DNA of 64,000 nucleotides from Pestalotiopsis fici W106-1 (lineage: Eukaryota; Ascomycota; Sordariomycetes; Amphisphaeriales; Sporocadaceae): NCBI RefSeq assembly GCF_000516985.1, contig NW_006917091.1, forward strand, positions 6,921,521 to 6,985,520, in the 5' to 3' direction. The notes below the pieces were generated by a model. That model was not told the origin of the DNA. It saw only the letters and a list, made by a program, of their open reading frames with translations, and did not search any database. This document shows positions 59,811 to 64,000 of this stretch, in pieces (position 1 is the first letter of the stretch; each line of letters begins with the position of its first letter). The translations under genes and the position numbers were made by a program.

Positions 59811-60852
59811 CTTATGGTCGGTAGTGTTCCTGGAGATTCTCCAGAGGAAGTTTTCACACGCTTGACGACCGCGCTGCCAGACCTTCTGCAAGCTGTACCA
59901 GATGGCGAGACTGGCGAACGATGGAATTACATTGGATGGCAGTTGTCACGGTTTCCTCTCGTGGCCCGCTGACTAGAGCTTGGGGGTATACCAGTACCGG
60001 AACCCGGTGTGCCGAAGTTCTCCCTCGAAGAGATGGAGCCAACAGGCTACGACGAAGCGGTGCTCTCTTCTTATGAGAAATTCAAAACAACTTCGCCGAC
60101 AGAATATTATCCCGTCAAATGTCCGATTTCAAGTCTGTCTGCCTCCCCCGTACAACGTCCAGGTTGTCCATTGCAAGCACAAAGTAGTCAATGCCATTGA
60201 GCCACTCTATGAACAGCGTTTTGAGGAAACGATTGATCGAATCGTCGCCGGTATACCTCATGACGATATGGTGATCCAATGGGACTTGTGCTTTGAAATG
60301 ACGGCACTTGAGTTCGAACAAGGCCGTGTCACCGAGGACCGCCATCAAGCCTATTTCCCATAACCTCAGGGAGGCCCATTACAGGGTCTTCTAGACCGCG
60401 TGGCACGACTATGCCGGAGAATTCCTCAAGACGTCAATATTGCCTTTCATCTCTGCTACGGCGATCTTTACCACAAGCACTTTGTCGAGCCTCAAGACAC
60501 GGCGCTCCCGGTCAAACTCACCAATGCCATCTTGGCCCGTGACAACATCGCCTTGCGCACGGAATGGATCCACTTGCCCGTCCCGAAGGGACGAACTGAC
60601 CCCGAGTACTTTTCGCCTTTGGCCGGTCTTGAGCTCCATGATCACATTGGTCAAGGTCAGAAACCGCCGCGCCTTTACCTCGGGCTGGTGCATGCCAACG
60701 ACGAGGTCGGGACAAGGAAGCGTATCGAGATGGCAGAGGCCACTGTTCCATTTCCCTTTGGCGTGGCAACAGAGTGCGGTTTGGGCCGAACTCCTGGAGA
60801 GATCGACAACATTCTACAAATTTGCAAAGACGTTTCTATAGAGATTGAATAA
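59811..60852 (+). pseudogene. Cobalamin-independent methionine-synthase-like pseudogene
   Basis: The two frames read as one fungal protein of the UROD/MetE-like superfamily, in order. First frame: VGSVPGDSPEEVF and PDGETGERWNYIGWQ, then an in-frame TGA at 59970-59972, then GVPKFSLEEM and GYDEAVLSSYEKFK. At an A-run (60084-60087) the reading passes to the next frame: IIPSNVRFQVCLPPPYN, IEPLYEQRFEETIDRIVAGI and VIQWDLCFEMTALEF. A TAA stop follows at 60361-60363, then RVARLCRRIPQDVNIAFHLC, TEWIHLPVPKGRTDP and FGVATECGLGRTP to TAA at 60850. No intron with a GT donor removes the stops, and conserved residues lie right at the lesions, so this is a decayed copy. No clear start codon region is seen. 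Such proteins are thought to act on methyl transfer; this copy should be dead unless the lesions are sequence errors. Confidence 0.82.
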
Positions 60853-61657
60853 TTGTACGGTCGCTGCCTGGTGGCCAGCTCGAAACTCATTTTCCTAGTC
60901 TGCCATCCGAAGACTTGAGACGGCACAGATGGTGGTGTGGACGGTTGCCGTTAGTTGAACATCATTCGCTTAGAAAAATCTACATGACGATTATGTCGCT
61001 TATATTACGTATCCAAGATGCAAGTCAGTGTGATGTTGTGTACGCAACTTGCCTGCACGGCGTGGCGTCCTGTACCGTCAGTCTCACCAGGTAGCTCCGA
61101 GTATGTGAGCCTGTATTTCTTCAATACTTGGTTTGCCCAAAGCCAAATGGTGAACGGGAAGAAATTGTGACATTTCTGCTTGATTTGCAATTTAGGAGAT
61201 GCCATCGCCCATCAAGTCATGCCTGCTCTATACCTAGCGAACTCGGTTGCCGTCGCTGGCATGACGTTTGAAGGCGGCTGAAGCGGATTAGAGAAAGGGG
61301 TAGTGGAACATTGGCTATGCTGCGGCCGTAGTTAGGCAGACCCCTGATGATCGATCGTATCAGCTAGCTACAACCGCACGGCACATACAACCTCAACCTA
61401 AATATTCTCATGGTTTCTTAGATATCAAAAACAACGAAGAAACGTGCCGACTAACCGATTGATGTCATACTCACAAGTCAAGGCTTGGATGCAAGCCGAT
61501 TATATCCTCTCTAGCCAGTCGTGTTACTCATAACAATATATATGGGAGTCTTTCATTTAGCTTGCTTGCTGCTATTTCCAGCTTTCTCAGGACATCGAAC
61601 AATACCTGCCTTGGTACAACATTATTGATCTAGGTTCTTGCGACGACATTTTTCAAG
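60853..61657. other. Intergenic region before the secreted Cys-rich protein gene
   Basis: No protein-like frame over 70 codons. The right 120 bases hold a TATA-like element and leader for the gene at 61658. Confidence 0.55.
61536..61543 (+). promoter_or_regulatory. TATA-like element of the secreted-protein gene
   Basis: ATATATAT lies 115 nt before the ATG at 61658, a normal fungal TATA-to-start distance. Position is the only evidence. Confidence 0.4.
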
Positions 61658-62644
61658 ATGCACAAACTCACAGCACTTGCTCTCGCCACAACCTTTGCTA
61701 TGGGGAACTCTAGACATCATGGTGCCACAGGAAATGTCAATATTATCGTGAAATTCGACAATCTCGTTGTCAAGGGCAGTGATAATACTACTTCCATTGG
61801 CATCTATAATGGACTCAACTTTTCAAATATTTGTAAGAGATTTCCCTTTGCTGAATCCGTCGTCTGATTCCAGCCGGTACTAACAAGACTGCTGGATTCA
61901 GGGGTGGGCTATCAAGCCTCTGCTGATACAATTGATCTCAACGGGTCGGCTGCCTATGGAATTCGGTCACCTTCTCGAAACAAGGTCGGTGTCTGGCAGG
62001 ATGAGGTTGGCAAATCTCCGCCTTCCTTTGGGGTACACTACTTGGGAAGCAAGTTCGACTCCTTTGATCTGAAATCATTCAAATGGGGATGCGCGCCGGA
62101 GATGGAGCCGTGCGCCTTTGCCGCGATAGGGAGTCGAGAAGGGGAAGAGGGATCGAGCCAGTCATTCGGCCAAGACCAACCTGGTGGCGACAGGTTTGGT
62201 GTGGCGATTACCGAACCACTATATTTCACGAATGTCGACTTGGTGTCCTTTCGTACCGATCCCCTTGATACCAACAAAGTCAACGGAGATGTTTGGATCG
62301 ATGAGCTTGAATTAATCCTGCACCGGCGTGGTCCATCTAGCCTGACCACCACTGCACCCCCGACCAAGACCCAACCAGTGCCTCGTCCCTTGTTTACCAA
62401 GTCGCCAGTACCTCCACATCTGGTTCTCAACTGCCCCGATATCTGCGTCGCCAATTCCGACGATTGTGGTCAGAACTGGGGTGGGTGCTTTGATTTTTGC
62501 CTGTCCCCTTGGCCCACGTTCACGCCACCAACAGTGTGCACCATTACCTCCAATGGCGTGGCGACCACTGGCGAGACCACAGCGACCACGGTCATTATGC
62601 CCTCCACGACATCAACTCAGTCTGCCGCAATACCATCATCCTAG
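61658..62644 (+). CDS. Secreted Cys-rich protein with Thr/Ser/Pro-rich tail
   Basis: Two exons, 61658-61832 and 61902-62644, encode 305 residues. The intron (69 nt) has donor GTAAGA, a perfect TACTAAC branch and acceptor TTCAG. Residues 1-16 or so are a signal peptide (MHKLTALALATTFAMG). The first 190 residues look like a beta-rich globular domain (VNIIVKFDNLVVKGSDN, IYNGLNFSNIWVGYQAS, FGVHYLGSKFDSFDLKSF, VNGDVWIDELELIL), with a CAPEMEPC pair. A linker rich in Thr and Pro follows, then a compact six-Cys segment with CPDIC, DDCG, GGCFDFC and a final VC. A Thr/Ser-rich tail ends the protein without a clear GPI hydrophobic end. Similar Cys-rich C-termini are found in secreted proteins of Hypocreales, mostly uncharacterised. 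An extracellular role is likely; no enzyme motif is seen. Confidence 0.83.
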
Positions 62645-63659
62645 ATTGTTGGAAAGCTTGGTTCATGATCTATAGTGAGTGACAGACTCATAACTCATCA
62701 GAGAAAAGTAAAAATCGTGGAACGATCGGTATTAGCCGCTCTTTATTGCCTATTTTCAATGCCCTCTTTGGAGCAGCATCTGTCCTTGCCGACACGGCAA
62801 CATTCTCGTTAGAATACAGATGTTACAACCTATGTTGTACTTTAATCACTGCTTGTCTACTGCGCTGCGTCTGTAATCATTTTGTGCACCACTACGCTCT
62901 CCTACGACTGGAAATGGCTATCACGAGCCCTTCCGGTCTTGATTACACCTGGACTTACAGACTCTCCGCTGCATTGCTATTGTCGCTGTCCTAAATTGCT
63001 CTGCGCTTAGGAGCACTTCACGTATTTATTGCAGTGAAACCTTATTTATGTGGCCTATAATCTTGAATGCGCTAGTTGAAAGTCTCTGGAAGATCGTGCC
63101 AGCAATGGGAGATAATATACACTTACGGAAAAGGACATTGCTCTAAAACTTCCCAGCATTGACAAATGCTGGATATTTGTAGTTTCCCATCGTTGTGGTT
63201 GTTCTGCGAAACACTCTCTTTACGAAAAACCTTAGAATAGCTGTTCAACTCTGGCGGGTTGTCTGGACTGAACATACTTGTCGTGGATACTCATCATGAA
63301 AGCCCTGCTACAACACTGGCCGCAAACAACCTCTTTCGCTGCCTTCTTAGTGCTGGTGCCACCGCTCTTGCCGTACCGTTAATCGACAGAATAGGGGTTC
63401 GATATCCATATAGCATGGCTCAGCGCGATAAGCCCATTGCCTTTTTTTCCCCTTTCTCTTTTTCCCAAAGTTGTTGAGGCATCTTTTGACACGTCGGACT
63501 TCCCATCGGGCCGCCCGGCAGCTGCGAGGTGTCTTAGCGAGGCTGTAAGCTGATGATCATGGATGTCGAGAGGGGGTTCTCTTGGCTGTTGCATTCTTAC
63601 ACAACACTGGGACCGAAAGATCGACATTAATTAACAAGGTCGTGTACTAAACGGTGAAC
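62645..63659. other. Intergenic region before the HET gene
   Basis: Holds the 3' UTR of the secreted-protein gene and the promoter side of the HET gene. An 82-codon frame at 62746 starts only with TTG and looks like chance. No other gene is seen. Confidence 0.55.
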
Positions 63660-64000
63660 ATGAGGCTCATGAACGCAAGGACAGGACAACTAGAGACTTT
63701 CCTCGCCAACATCCCACCCTACGCCATACTCTCGCACACCTGGGGCGACCACGAGGTCACGTTCGCAGATCTTCATGGAGCCCAACATCCTGCCAGCGAT
63801 AAGATCGCCAATACCTGCCGTCTAGCACTAGAGCAGAATTTATGTTACGTATGGATTGACACCTGCTGTATCGACAAGTCCAGTAGCGCAGAATTGACGG
63901 AATCTATCAACTCCATGTTCAAGTGGTATCAGCAGTCCGTCGTGTGCTATGCATATCTCGAGGATTTCGAGTCCAACGATACATTCTTCGCTGAATGCAG
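63660..64000 (+). CDS. HET-domain protein, N-terminal part (cut by window end)
   Basis: The frame starts at ATG 63660 and is open to the window end, covering 113 complete codons. The start MRLMNARTGQLETF is typical for this class. Two conserved blocks of the HET domain follow: PYAILSHTWGDHEVTFADL near residue 21, and YVWIDTCCIDKSSSAELTES near residue 63, then INSMFKWYQQSVVCYAYLED. HET proteins control recognition of non-self at hyphal fusion and can trigger cell death; many carry extra domains such as ankyrin, NACHT or WD repeats further on, which cannot be seen here. No intron interrupts the visible part. The gene is probably on a fast-evolving part of the genome. Confidence 0.92.
   Translation, partial: MRLMNARTGQLETFLANIPPYAILSHTWGDHEVTFADLHGAQHPASDKIANTCRLALEQNLCYVWIDTCCIDKSSSAELTESINSMFKWYQQSVVCYAYLEDFESNDTFFAEC

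Noticed and set aside
1..64000. tRNA, rRNA and CRISPR genes
   Set aside because: An eye scan for T-loop words such as GTTCGANNC in a cloverleaf context, for rRNA blocks and for spaced direct repeats found none. A covariance-model scan would be decisive.

Overview
The window is nuclear DNA from a filamentous ascomycete, most likely a Sordariomycete and plausibly of the order Hypocreales. The main reasons are short spliceosomal introns of about 50-100 nt with GTAAGT/GTATGT-type donors and CTAAC/CTGAC branch sites, and fungus-restricted families: a CFEM-plus-rhodopsin (Pth11-type) receptor, a HET-domain protein, a DHA2-type MFS exporter and a fungal cobalamin-independent methionine-synthase-like relic. 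Intergenic DNA is rich in poly-A/T, CT and AC tracts and TACCTAGGTA-like words. No rRNA, tRNA, CRISPR array or clear transposon was recognised by eye. One run of exactly 100 N (40995-41094) next to a 22-nt poly-G tract marks a scaffold join.

Layout. 1-13.4 kb: no supportable gene. 13.4-14.8 kb (+): three-exon gene for a C2H2-type protein with an uncommon zinc-ligand pattern. 14.8-23.8 kb: no firm gene, with a weak coding signal at 21.4-21.6 kb. 23.8-26.4 kb (+): intronless APC2, the cullin subunit of the anaphase-promoting complex. 26.4-34.5 kb: no firm gene; its last kilobases look like promoter/leader DNA of the next gene. 34.5-36.6 kb (+): five-exon, His-rich RING protein. 37.9-38.9 kb (-): metallophosphoesterase. 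38.9-42.6 kb: empty, with the gap. 42.6-45.1 kb (+): 854-residue coiled-coil protein.

45.9-56.7 kb holds four minus-strand genes with an accessory flavour: a SAM-dependent methyltransferase (3 exons), a CFEM/7-TM receptor (7 exons, one probably a GC-AG intron), a small secreted protein (2 exons) and a DHA2-type MFS exporter (3 exons). No polyketide or peptide synthase backbone is seen, so a biosynthetic cluster is not claimed.

56.7-64 kb looks like a decaying, variable segment: a possible remnant of a membrane-receptor gene (about 58.9-59.6 kb, weak), a clear methionine-synthase-like pseudogene with two stops and a frameshift (59.8-60.85 kb), a secreted Cys-rich protein (61.7-62.6 kb), and the first 113 codons of a HET-domain gene that runs off the right edge.

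The left two thirds carry conserved cellular genes (APC2, RING, phosphoesterase, coiled coil, zinc finger) in unusually large intergenic spaces; the right third carries surface, secreted, transport and self-recognition genes. All exon models were made by hand from splice signals and reading frame; every complete multi-exon CDS given sums to a whole number of codons. No previously undescribed multi-gene system could be demonstrated.
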